From Fodinibacter sp963811825 (GTDB lineage: Bacteria > Actinomycetota > Actinomycetes > Actinomycetales > Dermatophilaceae), in contig CAWESS010000019.1 in the NCBI GenBank assembly GCA_963811825.1, positions 248,001-312,000 of the forward strand: a DNA stretch of 64,000 nucleotides, written 5' to 3'. The notes under the pieces are model-generated. The model was given only the letters and a program-made list of their open reading frames with translations, made no database searches and had not been told where the DNA came from. Positions 9,665 through 18,306 of the stretch are shown here, one piece after another; position 1 is the stretch's first letter, and every line of letters begins with the position of its first letter. The position numbers and the translations under genes were made by a program.

Positions 9665-9670
9665 TACCGT
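9665..9670 (+). promoter_or_regulatory. -10 element of leaderless uvrB
   Basis: TACCGT fits TANNNT and lies 6 nt before ATG 9677. No ribosome binding site is visible, and no GAACNNNNGTTC LexA box appears nearby. Confidence 0.55.
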
Positions 9671-9676
9671 AGTGCC

Positions 9677-11789
9677 ATGCGTCCGACGACAGAGCTCCAG
9701 CGCCGGGTGGCGCCCTTCGAGGTGGTGTCCGACTTCCAGCCCGCGGGTGACCAGCCCGACGCCATCGCCGACCTCGCGCGCCGCGTGCGAGCCGGCGAGC
9801 AGAACACCGTCCTGCTCGGCGCGACCGGCACCGGCAAGTCAGCGACGACCGCATGGCTCATCGAGCAGGTCCAGCGGCCGACCCTCGTCATGGCGCCGAA
9901 CAAGACCTTGGCCGCCCAGCTCGCCAACGAGTTCCGTGAGCTCCTGCCGAACAACGCCGTCGAGTACTTCGTCAGCTACTACGACTACTTCCAGCCCGAG
10001 GCCTACGTCCCGCAGACCGACACCTACATCGAGAAGGACTCCTCGATCAACGACGAGGTCGAGCGACTGCGGCACAGCGCCACCAACTCACTGCTCACCC
10101 GGCGCGACGTCATCGTCGTCGCCTCGGTGTCCTGCATCTACGGCCTGGGCACTCCGCAGGAGTACATCGACCGCATGGTGCCCCTGCGCATCGGCGACGA
10201 GGTGCCGCGCGACGACCTCCTGCGCAAGTTCGTCCAGATGCAGTACACCCGCAACGACCTCGCCTTCACCCGCGGCACGTTCCGCGTGCGCGGCGACACC
10301 GTCGAGATCATCCCCATGTACGAGGAACTGGCCGTGCGCATCGAGTTCTTCGGTGACGAGGTCGAGGCGATCTACACCCTGCATCCCGTGACCGGCGAGG
10401 TCGTGCGCGAGGAGCAGGAGATGTACGTCTTCCCCGCCTCCCACTACGTCGCGGGCCCGGCCCGCATGGAGCGAGCCATCGCCGGCATCGAGAGCTGAGC
10501 TCGAGGAGCAGCTCGCGCTCTTCGAACGACAGGGCAAGCTGCTCGAGGCCCAGCGCCTGCGCATGCGCACCACGTACGACGTCGAGATGATGCGGCAGGT
10601 GGGTGCCTGCTCCGGCATCGAGAACTACTCGATGCACATCGACGGCCGCCTCCCGGGCACGGCGCCGAACTGCCTGCTCGACTACTTCCCCGAAGACTTC
10701 CTCCTCGTCATCGACGAGTCCCACGTGACGGTGCCGCAGATCGGCGCCATGTACGAGGGCGACGCCTCACGCAAGCGCACGCTGGTCGACCACGGCTTCC
10801 GACTGCCGTCCGCCATGGACAACCGGCCCCTGAAGTGGGAGGAGTTCCTCGAGCGCATCGGCCAGACCATCTACCTGTCGGCCACCCCGGGCGCCTACGA
10901 GCTGGCCAAGGCCACCGGTGTCGTCGAGCAGATCATCCGACCGACGGGCCTGATCGACCCCGAGATCATCCTCAAGCCCACCAAGGGACAGATCGACGAC
11001 CTCCTGCACGAGATCCGCACGCGCGCCGACAAGAACGAGCGGGTCCTCGTCACCACCCTGACCAAGAAGATGGCCGAGGACCTCACCGACTACCTGCTCG
11101 ACAAGGGCGTACGGGTTCGCTACCTGCACTCCGACATCGACACCCTGCGCCGGGTCGAGCTGCTGCGCGAGCTTCGCCTCGGCGAGTACGACGTCCTCGT
11201 CGGCATCAACCTCCTCCGGGAAGGGCTCGACCTGCCCGAGGTCTCCCTCGTGGCCATCCTCGATGCCGACAAGGAGGGCTTCCTGCGCTCCAGCCGCAGC
11301 CTCATCCAGACGATCGGGCGAGCAGCCCGCAACGTCTCCGGCCAGGTCCACATGTACGCCGACAAGGTCACCCCCTCCATGGCCGAGGCCGTCGAGGAGA
11401 CCACCCGGCGCCGCGAGAAGCAGATCGCCTACAACCTCGAACGAGGCATCGACCCGCAGCCGCTGCGCAAGAAGATCGCCGACATCACCGACCTGCTGGG
11501 TCGTGAGGACGCCGACACCCAGGAACTCCTGGGCTCGGGCCGGGCGCAGTCACGCGGCAAGAGCGACGGTGGTCGCGGTGGCCGCGGAGCAGCAGCGGCG
11601 GATGCCGCGCTGGCCGCCCGCCGCTCGGGTCCCGTCGCCGCCAGCGACCTCGCCGGGCTCATCCAGGAGCTCAGCACGCAGATGCACCAGGCCGCTGCCG
11701 ACCTGCACTTCGAGCTCGCCGCCCGCCTGCGCGACGAGGTCGGTGACCTGAAGAAGGAGCTCCGCCAGATGAGCGAGGCGACGAAGTGA
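9677..11789 (+). CDS. uvrB: UvrABC excinuclease subunit B, one internal frameshift
   Basis: UvrB is the damage-verifying helicase-like subunit of nucleotide excision repair. Visible motifs are Walker A LLGATGTGKSATTAWLIEQ, the signature SYYDYFQPEAYVPQTDTYIE, the DEAD-like FLLVIDESHVT, motif VI QTIGRAARN and a C-terminal UVR motif (HFELAARLRDEVGDLKKELR) that contacts UvrC. A false TGA at 10496-10498 interrupts it after ARMERAIAGIE, and the expected ELEEQLALFERQGKLLEAQR follows in the next frame. One extra base accounts for this; without it the gene is 2112 nt, 703 residues, normal for UvrB. A Gly/Ala/Arg-rich linker (SDGGRGGRGAAAADAALAAR) precedes the UVR motif. Confidence 0.93.
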
Positions 11790-11856
11790 CCGGCCCTCGG
11801 ATGCCGTGGGCGCGCCCGGTTTCGCCGGCTCGCCAGCGCCTCAGGGTGCGGTTGCC

Positions 11857-12201
11857 GTGACCTCGCCATCGGGTCCGCTCGCCCAGCACGCCCTCGGCAA
11901 GCCCGGAGCGTGGGCTGACCAGCCGTGGGAGGGCGACCACGTCGCCAAGGTCGACGCGAAGATCTTCTGCTTCCTCGGCGAAGCCACCATCGGCGTCGCC
12001 TGCGGCACCCGCGCGGAGGCCGACGAATGGCTTGCCGAGTTCCCCGAGGACGCCAGCGTCATGCCGTACATCGGGCGGCACGGGTGGAACACGCTTCGGA
12101 CCAACGGGGCCATTCCGGACGACGCCCTTCGTGAGGCGATCGACACCTCGTACGCCCTCGTCGTGGCGAAGCTGCCGAAGTCCCGCCGCCCGAAGGTCTG
12201 A
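11857..12201 (+). CDS. MmcQ/YjbR-family protein
   Basis: This 114-residue protein matches the small MmcQ/YjbR fold, similar to DNA-binding CyaY-like proteins. Characteristic elements are KPGAWADQPWEGDHVAKVDA, then KIFCFLGE, and the C-terminal YIGRHGWNTLRTNGAIPDDA helix. Its function is not well defined. GTG 11857 is chosen because the family N-terminus begins shortly after it and AGGG lies 10 nt upstream; the longer reading from 11806 would add an untypical Gly/Pro segment. It sits just after uvrB and is convergent with ppc. Confidence 0.8.
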   Translation: MTSPSGPLAQHALGKPGAWADQPWEGDHVAKVDAKIFCFLGEATIGVACGTRAEADEWLAEFPEDASVMPYIGRHGWNTLRTNGAIPDDALREAIDTSYALVVAKLPKSRRPKV

Positions 12202-12233
12202 CGGGCAACTCGGCTCAGCCCGAGCAATTCGGC

Positions 12234-14938
12234 TCAGCCGGTGTTCTGCAGCCCCGCGGCGAGTCCGTTGATGGTGAGCAGCAGCGGTCGCTTCCATCCC
12301 GCAGCCCCCTCGTCGCCGTGCGCGCGCGCCTCGCTCAGCCCGCGCAGCTGGAGGTGGCTGAGCATGTCGACGAACGGCCGCCGCAGCCGCACCGCAGTGT
12401 GCAGATGGGGTTTGCGCTCGAGCATCTCGTCCTGCTCGAGCAGGCTGAGCACCTCGCGCCGGGTGCGCGCCAGCTCGTCGAGCACCCGTTCGGCGAGGTC
12501 CGGGCGGCCACCCAGGGCCAGGAACCGTTCCGCGAGGCGGTCGTCCGTCTTGGCCAGGCTCATCTCGGCCACGTCGACGAGCGCCGCGAACACCGGCCAC
12601 TCCCGGTAGGCCTCACGGGCCAGCGCAGGGTCACCCAGAGCCTCGAGGCCGCTGCCCAAGCCGTACCACCCGGGCAGGTTCACGCGGGTCATCGACCACG
12701 CGAACACCCACGGGATCGCGCGCAGGTCGTCCAGGCTGCGTCCCGTCTCGGCCCCGCTGCGCCGACTCGGGCGCGAGCCGAGGCGCAGGTCGGCGAGCAG
12801 GTCCAGCGGGCTCGACATCGCGAAGAAGTCCGCGAAGCCCGGCTGCTCCACGAGCGCCCGGAAGGCACGCCGGCTCGCCTCGTCGACGACGTCCGCGACC
12901 GCGGTGTACCGCTGTCGCGCGCTCTCACGCGCAGCCGCGTGGGCCGGGCTGTCCGTGAGCAGCACCGCGGACGCGACCCGCTCCAGGTGCTGCTCGGCGA
13001 TCCGGATGTCCGCGTACCGCGCGAAGATGACCTCGCCCTGCTCGGTCACCTTGAAGCGTCCGTCGACCGACCCCGACGGCTGGGCGGCGATGGCTCGGTG
13101 CAGTGGTCCACCCCCGCGACCGAGGGACCCGCCGCGGCCGTGGAACAGCGTGAGGGTCACCTCGTGCCGCGCGGCCCACTCCACCAGGGCCTGCTGGGCG
13201 CGGTGCAGTGCGAGCGTCGCCGACGCCGGGCCGACGTCCTTGGCCGAGTCCGAGTACCCGAGCATCACCTCGACCTCCCGGTCGACCCCCGTGAGCCACG
13301 AGGTCGTCGACGTCAGCCCCATCCACTCCTCGAGGGTGGTGTCGGCGGCGTCGAGGTCGGCCCCGGTCTCGAAGAGCGGCACGACGTCGAGCGCCAGCGG
13401 GCGGGTGCCCACGGCGAGCCGAGCCAGCGCACGCACCGCGACGAGGTCGGTGGCGCTCTGGCTGAACGAGACGATGTACCGCCCGCAGCACCGGCGCCCC
13501 CACCGCTGCTGCAGCCACGCCATGACGCGCAGCGTGTCGAGCACCTCGCGCGTCGTGGGGCTGATGGCGCCGGTGATCTCGGGCCAGCCGTCAACGGCCA
13601 GACGGTCGAGGTAGGCCGGGTCGGCGGCAGCCGCTGCCGGGTCTCCTGAGTGATCCGCACCATCGGGGCCATCGGAGCCATCGGCACCCTCGGCGCCTCC
13701 GGGCCCGCTCGGCAGCAGGCCGATGAGCTCGGTCAGCGCAGCCCGGTGCACGGCGCTGTGCTGGCGCACCTCGAGCTCGGCGAGGTGGAAGCCGAACGTC
13801 CGCAGCATCCACACGACGTCCTGGAGCTCGCCGCGCGCCGCGCGGGCATCACCCGCGGCAACCAGGGACTCCTGCACGAGCACGAGGTCCTCGAGGGCCT
13901 CGTCGGGCCCCGAGTAGGCCAGGCCGGCCTGCTCCCGACGGGTCGCGTCGAGCCGGGCCGCGACGACGAGCAGCTTCTGCCGGTGCGGCTCCCTGGGGCG
14001 AGTCCTTGGTGATCTCGGCGAGCAGGCGGGGGTGCCCGGCTGCGTCGTTGGCCAGGGCATCGCGCAGGGTCGCCGTCGGGAGGGGTGGACTCCTCGTCGA
14101 CGGTGATCATCCGGGCGACCCGGTCGACCGCGTCGTGCAGGATCTGCAGCGCCTGGTCGGCGTGGGCCGCGACCGTCTCGCGCGTCACCTCGGCCGTGAC
14201 GAACGGGTTGCCGTCGCGGTCGCCGCCGACCCACGAGCCGAAGCGGACGACGGGAGGCAACGTCCCGGCATCCGTCACCTGATCGCCGAGCGCCGCCTCG
14301 ACGGCGCGCTGGAACTGGGGCACCGCATGGACGAGTGACTGGCTGAACACCGTCAGCACGGTCTTCACCTCGTCCGCCGGGGTGGGCCGCGTGATCCGCA
14401 GCGTCGACGTGCGCTGGAGGATGTCGATGTCGTCGAGCATCCGTCGGCGCGACTCCGCGCGCTCCGACGGGCCCGACCCAGGGTCGTCGTGCACGTCGAG
14501 GTGAGCCGCGATCCGCCGCAGCGCCGACGCGACCGCTCGACGGCGGGCCTCGGTCGGGTGGGCCGTCAGCACCGGGTGGATCCGCATCGCCTCGATCCGT
14601 GCGCGAGCGTCCGGGCCGGCTGCCGCCACGGCGGGCCCGATGTCCCCGGTCTCGGCGCTGCCGCCGAACTCGCCGTCCTCGCGCCGCACCGAGCGAGCCC
14701 GGTGGCGTTCCTCGGCGAGGTTCGTGAGGTGCAGGTGCACGGTGAGCAGGCGCGCGATGAGCTCGGCCGTTTCGGGCGCGAGCCCGTCGACGATCTCCAG
14801 CGGTGCGTCGGGGTCATCCGACCGGCAGCGTGCCTCGAGGGCGTCGGTGATCTCCAGGAGGTCACCGCGCCCGGACTCGAAAACCACCTGCCGGTGCAGG
14901 CTCGTCAGGAGGGACAGGTCATCGAGCATGCTCGCCAT
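12234..14938 (-). CDS. ppc: Phosphoenolpyruvate carboxylase, two frameshifts
   Basis: Ppc carboxylates PEP to oxaloacetate, the anaplerotic entry to the TCA cycle. Conserved blocks are PVLTAHPTEARRRAVASAL (catalytic His), VGGDRDGNPFVT, the glycine loop FHGRGGSLGRGGGP, and the invariant C-terminus ending QNTG. The frame shifts at GGG 14078-14080 and GGGG 13995-13998. Between them the expected ATLRDALANDAAGHPRLLAE appears in a third frame. Removing one base at each gives 2703 nt, 900 residues, the normal size. ATG 14938 is 6 nt from a TAGGCT hexamer, so the transcript is probably leaderless; an alternative ATG is at 14929. It is divergent from terC. Confidence 0.94.
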
Positions 14939-14944
14939 GAGTGC

Positions 14945-14950
14945 AGCCTA
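14945..14950 (-). promoter_or_regulatory. -10 element of leaderless ppc
   Basis: On the minus strand TAGGCT lies 6 nt before ATG 14938. It is back to back with the terC promoter 43 bp away. Confidence 0.6.
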
Positions 14951-14992
14951 GAGTCGCGTGGACGGCGGTCGTGATCCGCGTTCGCCCCTCGG

Positions 14993-14998
14993 TAGACT
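14993..14998 (+). promoter_or_regulatory. -10 element of leaderless terC
   Basis: TAGACT lies 7 nt before GTG 15006; no Shine-Dalgarno sequence is present. Confidence 0.6.
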
Positions 14999-15005
14999 GC
15001 GGCGG

Positions 15006-16040
15006 GTGACCTCGATCCTCCCGGCCGCCACCCCGTCCCTCGACCTCGACCCGTGGGTGTGGTGGGTGACGATCGGGATCGCGGTCGCGGTCCTCGCCTT
15101 CGACGTCGTCTGGATCGCCCGCAACCCGCACCGCCCCTCCAACCGGGAGACCGGCCTCGCGCTGACCGTCTACATCGGGGCGGCGATCCTGTTCGGCCTC
15201 GGCATGTGGTACTTCGCGGGGGCCCAGCTGGCGGGCGAGTTCTACGCCGGTTGGCTGACCGAGTACTCGCTCTCGGTCGACAACCTGTTCATCTTCCTGC
15301 TCATCATGGCCAAGTTCGCGGTGCCCGAGAAGCTGCAGCAGTTCGCGCTCATGGTCGGCATCATCATCGCGATCGTGCTGCGCGGCATCTTCATCTGGCT
15401 CGGCGCGGCCGCGATCGAGAACTTCAGCTGGGTCTTCTACATCTTCGGTGCGTTCCTCATCTACACGGCCGTCAAGCTCGCCCGTGAGGGGGAGACCGAC
15501 GACGACGAGTACGAGGAGAACCGCTTCATGAAGTGGGTGGAGTCGCGCTTCCCGGCGACCCAGGAGTACCACGGCACCCAGTTGTTCCTCGTGGAGAACG
15601 GCAAGCGCCTGGCCACCCCGCTCTTCTTCGTCATCGTCGCGCTTGGCACCACCGACCTGCTCTTCGCGCTCGACTCGATCCCGGCGATCTACGGTCTGAC
15701 GAAGGAGCCGTACATCGTGCTCGTCGCCAACCTGTTCGCCCTGATGGGCCTGCGCCAGCTCTACTTCCTGCTCGGCGGCCTGCTCACCAAGCTCGTCTAC
15801 CTCAGCATCGGCCTGGCCGTGCTGCTGGCCTTCATCGGCGTCAAGCTGCTGCTGCACGCCCTGCACGAGAACGAGCTGCCGTTCATCAACGGCGGCGAGC
15901 CCGTCCCGGTGCCGGAGATCCCGATCTGGATGTCGCTCGGGGCCATCGTCGTCATCCTCGGGACGACGACCGTGCTCAGCCTGCTCAAGACCCGCAAGGA
16001 CGAGCGCGAGCAGCTCGGCGCCGGTCCGTCCGACAGCTAG
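15006..16040 (+). CDS. TerC-family integral membrane protein (Alx-like)
   Basis: The predicted protein has 344 residues and about nine membrane helices. Family motifs are LTEYSLSVDNLFIFLLIMAK and ALGTTDLLFALDSIPAIYGL, whose acidic residues within membrane segments are thought to handle metal ions. Members of this branch are linked to tellurite resistance, manganese export (Alx, MeeF, MeeY) and metalation of secreted proteins. The cytoplasmic loop is acidic (EGETDDDEYEENRF). GTG 15006 fits the leaderless promoter and the family N-terminus. It is convergent with the EamA gene. Confidence 0.88.
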   Translation: MTSILPAATPSLDLDPWVWWVTIGIAVAVLAFDVVWIARNPHRPSNRETGLALTVYIGAAILFGLGMWYFAGAQLAGEFYAGWLTEYSLSVDNLFIFLLIMAKFAVPEKLQQFALMVGIIIAIVLRGIFIWLGAAAIENFSWVFYIFGAFLIYTAVKLAREGETDDDEYEENRFMKWVESRFPATQEYHGTQLFLVENGKRLATPLFFVIVALGTTDLLFALDSIPAIYGLTKEPYIVLVANLFALMGLRQLYFLLGGLLTKLVYLSIGLAVLLAFIGVKLLLHALHENELPFINGGEPVPVPEIPIWMSLGAIVVILGTTTVLSLLKTRKDEREQLGAGPSDS

Positions 16041-16052
16041 GTGCTGGCGGCG

Positions 16053-16934
16053 TCAGGCGTTCGCGGTCTCGGCGGGATCGGGCTCGCGCCGCGCGCCCAG
16101 ACCGAGCACGAGCGCGGATGCCGTGACCACCAGCGCCATGCCGACCAGCTGCGTGGGCGAGAGAACCTGACCGAGGACGATGAGCCCGGCCAGGGCCGCG
16201 AAGGCCGGTTCGAGGCTGAGCAGGATGCCGAACACCTTGGCGCTCAGCCTCCGCAGCGCGAGCAGCTCGAGCGAGTAGGGCAGCACTGAGGACAGGACGG
16301 CGATCCCCAGCGCCTTGAGGGCGATCTCCGGGGTCCAGGTCGGCGCGCTGCCGAGACCGAACGGCAGGGTCACGACCGTCGCGACCACCATGGCCAGCGC
16401 CAGGCCCTCGAGCTTCGGGAACTCGGCCCCGGTGCGCCCGGCCAGCACGATGTAGGCCGCCCAGAAGGCGCCGGCCAGCAGGGCCAGGGCGATGCCGGTC
16501 TTCTCCAGCTCCGCGAAGGGGGTCTGCAACGCCTCGGAGATGAGCACGACGCCGGCAGCAGCGGCGAGCACCGCGACGGCATCCAGCCATCGGCGCGACA
16601 GCGCCGCCGCGAGGGTCAGCGGACCGATGAACTCGATGGTCACCGCCACCCCGATGGGAAGGTGCGCCAGCGAGCTGTAGAAGGTGAAGTTCATCAGGCC
16701 GAGCGCGACACCGAAGGCGGTGACCGTGAGCCACGCCCGACGTGAGTGCCCGCGCCACCGGGGGCGGACGAGCAGGAGCAGCAGGGCGGACGCGAAGAGC
16801 AGCCGCAGGACCACCGACCCACCCGCCCCGATGACCGGCACGAGCGTGGCCGCCAGGGCACCGCCGAACTGGACCGAGACGATGCCGGCGAGGACGAGCA
16901 GGGGGGCAGGGACCCGGTCAGCGGCGCTCGTCAC
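16053..16934 (-). CDS. EamA/RhtA-family transporter
   Basis: This 293-residue protein has ten predicted helices in two EamA repeats, the drug/metabolite transporter layout. The second repeat (EPAFAALAGLIVLGQVLSPT, QLVGMALVVTASALV) carries the typical EP...G..... motif. RhtA relatives export threonine and homoserine, but the substrate here is not determined. GTG 16934 follows a TAGCCT hexamer by 6 nt. It follows the MBL and MDMPI genes in the same direction but seems to have its own promoter. Confidence 0.87.
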   Translation of the reverse strand: MTSAADRVPAPLLVLAGIVSVQFGGALAATLVPVIGAGGSVVLRLLFASALLLLLVRPRWRGHSRRAWLTVTAFGVALGLMNFTFYSSLAHLPIGVAVTIEFIGPLTLAAALSRRWLDAVAVLAAAAGVVLISEALQTPFAELEKTGIALALLAGAFWAAYIVLAGRTGAEFPKLEGLALAMVVATVVTLPFGLGSAPTWTPEIALKALGIAVLSSVLPYSLELLALRRLSAKVFGILLSLEPAFAALAGLIVLGQVLSPTQLVGMALVVTASALVLGLGARREPDPAETANA

Positions 16935-16940
16935 CGCGTC

Positions 16941-16946
16941 AGGCTA
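16941..16946 (-). promoter_or_regulatory. -10 element of the leaderless EamA gene
   Basis: Minus-strand TAGCCT is 6 nt from GTG 16934, directly downstream of the MBL gene stop (16951). Confidence 0.55.
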
Positions 16947-16950
16947 GCCG

Positions 16951-17613
16951 TCACCAGCCCCGTTCGCGCCACGCCTCGAGGTGTGGGCGCTCGACACCGA
17001 GCGACCCGTCGTCGCCGTGGCCCGGGTAGAACCAGGTGTCGTCGCCGTGGGTGGCGAAGATCCGCTCGACGACGTCGCGGTAGAGGGAGTCGAAGCTCTG
17101 ACCGGGGTTCTTCGTGTTGCCCACGCCACCGGGGAAGAGCGAGTCACCGGTGAACAGGTGCGTGTGACCGTCGGGGTCGGCCCACGACAGCGCGATCGAC
17201 CCGGGCGTGTGGCCGCGCAGGTGGATGACGTCGAGCTCGAGCTCGCCCACGGTCACGACGTCGCCATGCTCCAGGCGCACGTCGGGCGCGAGGGGGAGTG
17301 CGTCGGCGTCGTCGGCCCCGGCATACGTCGTGGCTCCCGTCGCCCGCGCGACCTCGGCGAGGGCCCGGACGTGGTCCCAGTGCTGGTGCGTCGTCACGAG
17401 GTGCGCGAGCCCGCCGGTGCCCTCGCGGACGAGGCCGAGGCAGCGGTGCGCATCGTCGGCGGCGTCGATGAGCAGTTGCTCGCCGGTGGCGGTGCACGTC
17501 ACGAGGTAGACGTTGTTGTGCATCTCGGAGACCGACATCTTGCGGATCGTCGCGCGACCGAGCGCTCGCGTGTCGGTGGGGCCTCCCGGGGTGACGTGGC
17601 CGGTGTAGGTCAT
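16951..17613 (-). CDS. MBL-fold metallo-hydrolase (glyoxalase II-like)
   Basis: The protein has 220 residues with the metallo-beta-lactamase metal motif THQHWDH at residues 75-81. Later ligand regions are LRGHTPGSIAL, FTGDSLFPGGVGNT and WFYPGHGDD. This matches hydroxyacylglutathione-hydrolase-like proteins; in a mycothiol-using actinobacterium the thiol partner may be mycothiol, which is inference. Its ATG lies one base after the stop of the mycothiol-dependent-type enzyme gene, so the two form an operon, which supports a shared thiol-detoxification role. Confidence 0.87.
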   Translation of the reverse strand: MTYTGHVTPGGPTDTRALGRATIRKMSVSEMHNNVYLVTCTATGEQLLIDAADDAHRCLGLVREGTGGLAHLVTTHQHWDHVRALAEVARATGATTYAGADDADALPLAPDVRLEHGDVVTVGELELDVIHLRGHTPGSIALSWADPDGHTHLFTGDSLFPGGVGNTKNPGQSFDSLYRDVVERIFATHGDDTWFYPGHGDDGSLGVERPHLEAWRERGW

Positions 17614-17614
17614 G

Positions 17615-18214
17615 TCAGGCCTCCCTTCGGATGCCGCGTGCCCGCCACAGCAGGTCGCCCGCCCGCGCGCGGTGCCTCGCCGGCTCGTCGAGCCTGGCGT
17701 CCTCGTCGTCGAGGAAGAGGCTCAGCAGCCACGGCTCGACGTCGTCGAAGGTGAACCCGGCATCGAGGTCGACGTGGTGGTAGACGACCTCGCGCAGCCG
17801 GAGGAAGGGGATGCGCGCCGCATGCATGAGGTACACCCCCGGGATGCGTTCGAGGCGGATGCCGCGATGCTCGACACCCAGCCGTGGGAGGGCCTCGGCG
17901 AGAGCGGCGGCGCTGCGCTCGACGTCCGTGACGAGCTCGCCCAGCGGGCGCGAGGCGCCGGCGTCGATGTCGGCGTCCCGGGCCTCGGCGCTCGCGTACA
18001 TCGTCTCGCCCGTCCCGTCGACGGCGGCGCGCACGAGCGCAGCCATCCCGTCGGCGTTGCGGGCGACGTGGGTGAGGACGTGGCCGCGTGACCAGCCCAC
18101 GCACAGGGATGGTGCGGCCGCGTCGTCGAGGGTGGTGGCCGTGGTCAGGAGGAGATCCGTGTGGGTGCGCACGGCATCCACGAGGCGGGGGTCATCGCGA
18201 GATGTCGGGTCCAT
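17615..18214 (-). CDS. Maleylpyruvate isomerase family mycothiol-dependent enzyme (DinB-like)
   Basis: This 199-residue protein has the MDMPI N-terminal four-helix fold. Metal-ligand regions are GWSRGHVLTHVARNADGMAA and FLRLREVVYHHVDLDAGF, giving the H...E...H pattern of DinB/MDMPI enzymes. Relatives catalyse mycothiol S-transfer or isomerisation; the substrate is unknown. ATG 18214 is 7 nt from a TAGGTT hexamer, predicting a leaderless start. It is divergent from uvrA and followed by the MBL hydrolase. Confidence 0.84.
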   Translation of the reverse strand: MDPTSRDDPRLVDAVRTHTDLLLTTATTLDDAAAPSLCVGWSRGHVLTHVARNADGMAALVRAAVDGTGETMYASAEARDADIDAGASRPLGELVTDVERSAAALAEALPRLGVEHRGIRLERIPGVYLMHAARIPFLRLREVVYHHVDLDAGFTFDDVEPWLLSLFLDDEDARLDEPARHRARAGDLLWRARGIRREA

Positions 18215-18221
18215 GGGGCCG

Positions 18222-18227
18222 AACCTA
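18222..18227 (-). promoter_or_regulatory. -10 element of the leaderless MDMPI gene
   Basis: Minus-strand TAGGTT is 7 nt before ATG 18214. Confidence 0.55.
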
Positions 18228-18293
18228 CTCCCGGCCACCGACCCTCGACAGGTCTCGACCGGCCTCGATGAGGGCTCTGTCGGTGCCCCCACC

Positions 18294-18299
18294 TAGCAT
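18294..18299 (+). promoter_or_regulatory. -10 element of leaderless uvrA
   Basis: TAGCAT is 7 nt before GTG 18307. The ATG formed within this hexamer at 18298 is unlikely to be the start because it would overlap the promoter. Confidence 0.55.
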
Positions 18300-18306
18300 G
18301 AACTGC

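Noticed and set aside
8837..10498. A single fused protein joining the HNH domain to UvrB
   Set aside because: The two share a frame only by chance through the intergenic region; uvrB has its own -10 element and start at 9677.
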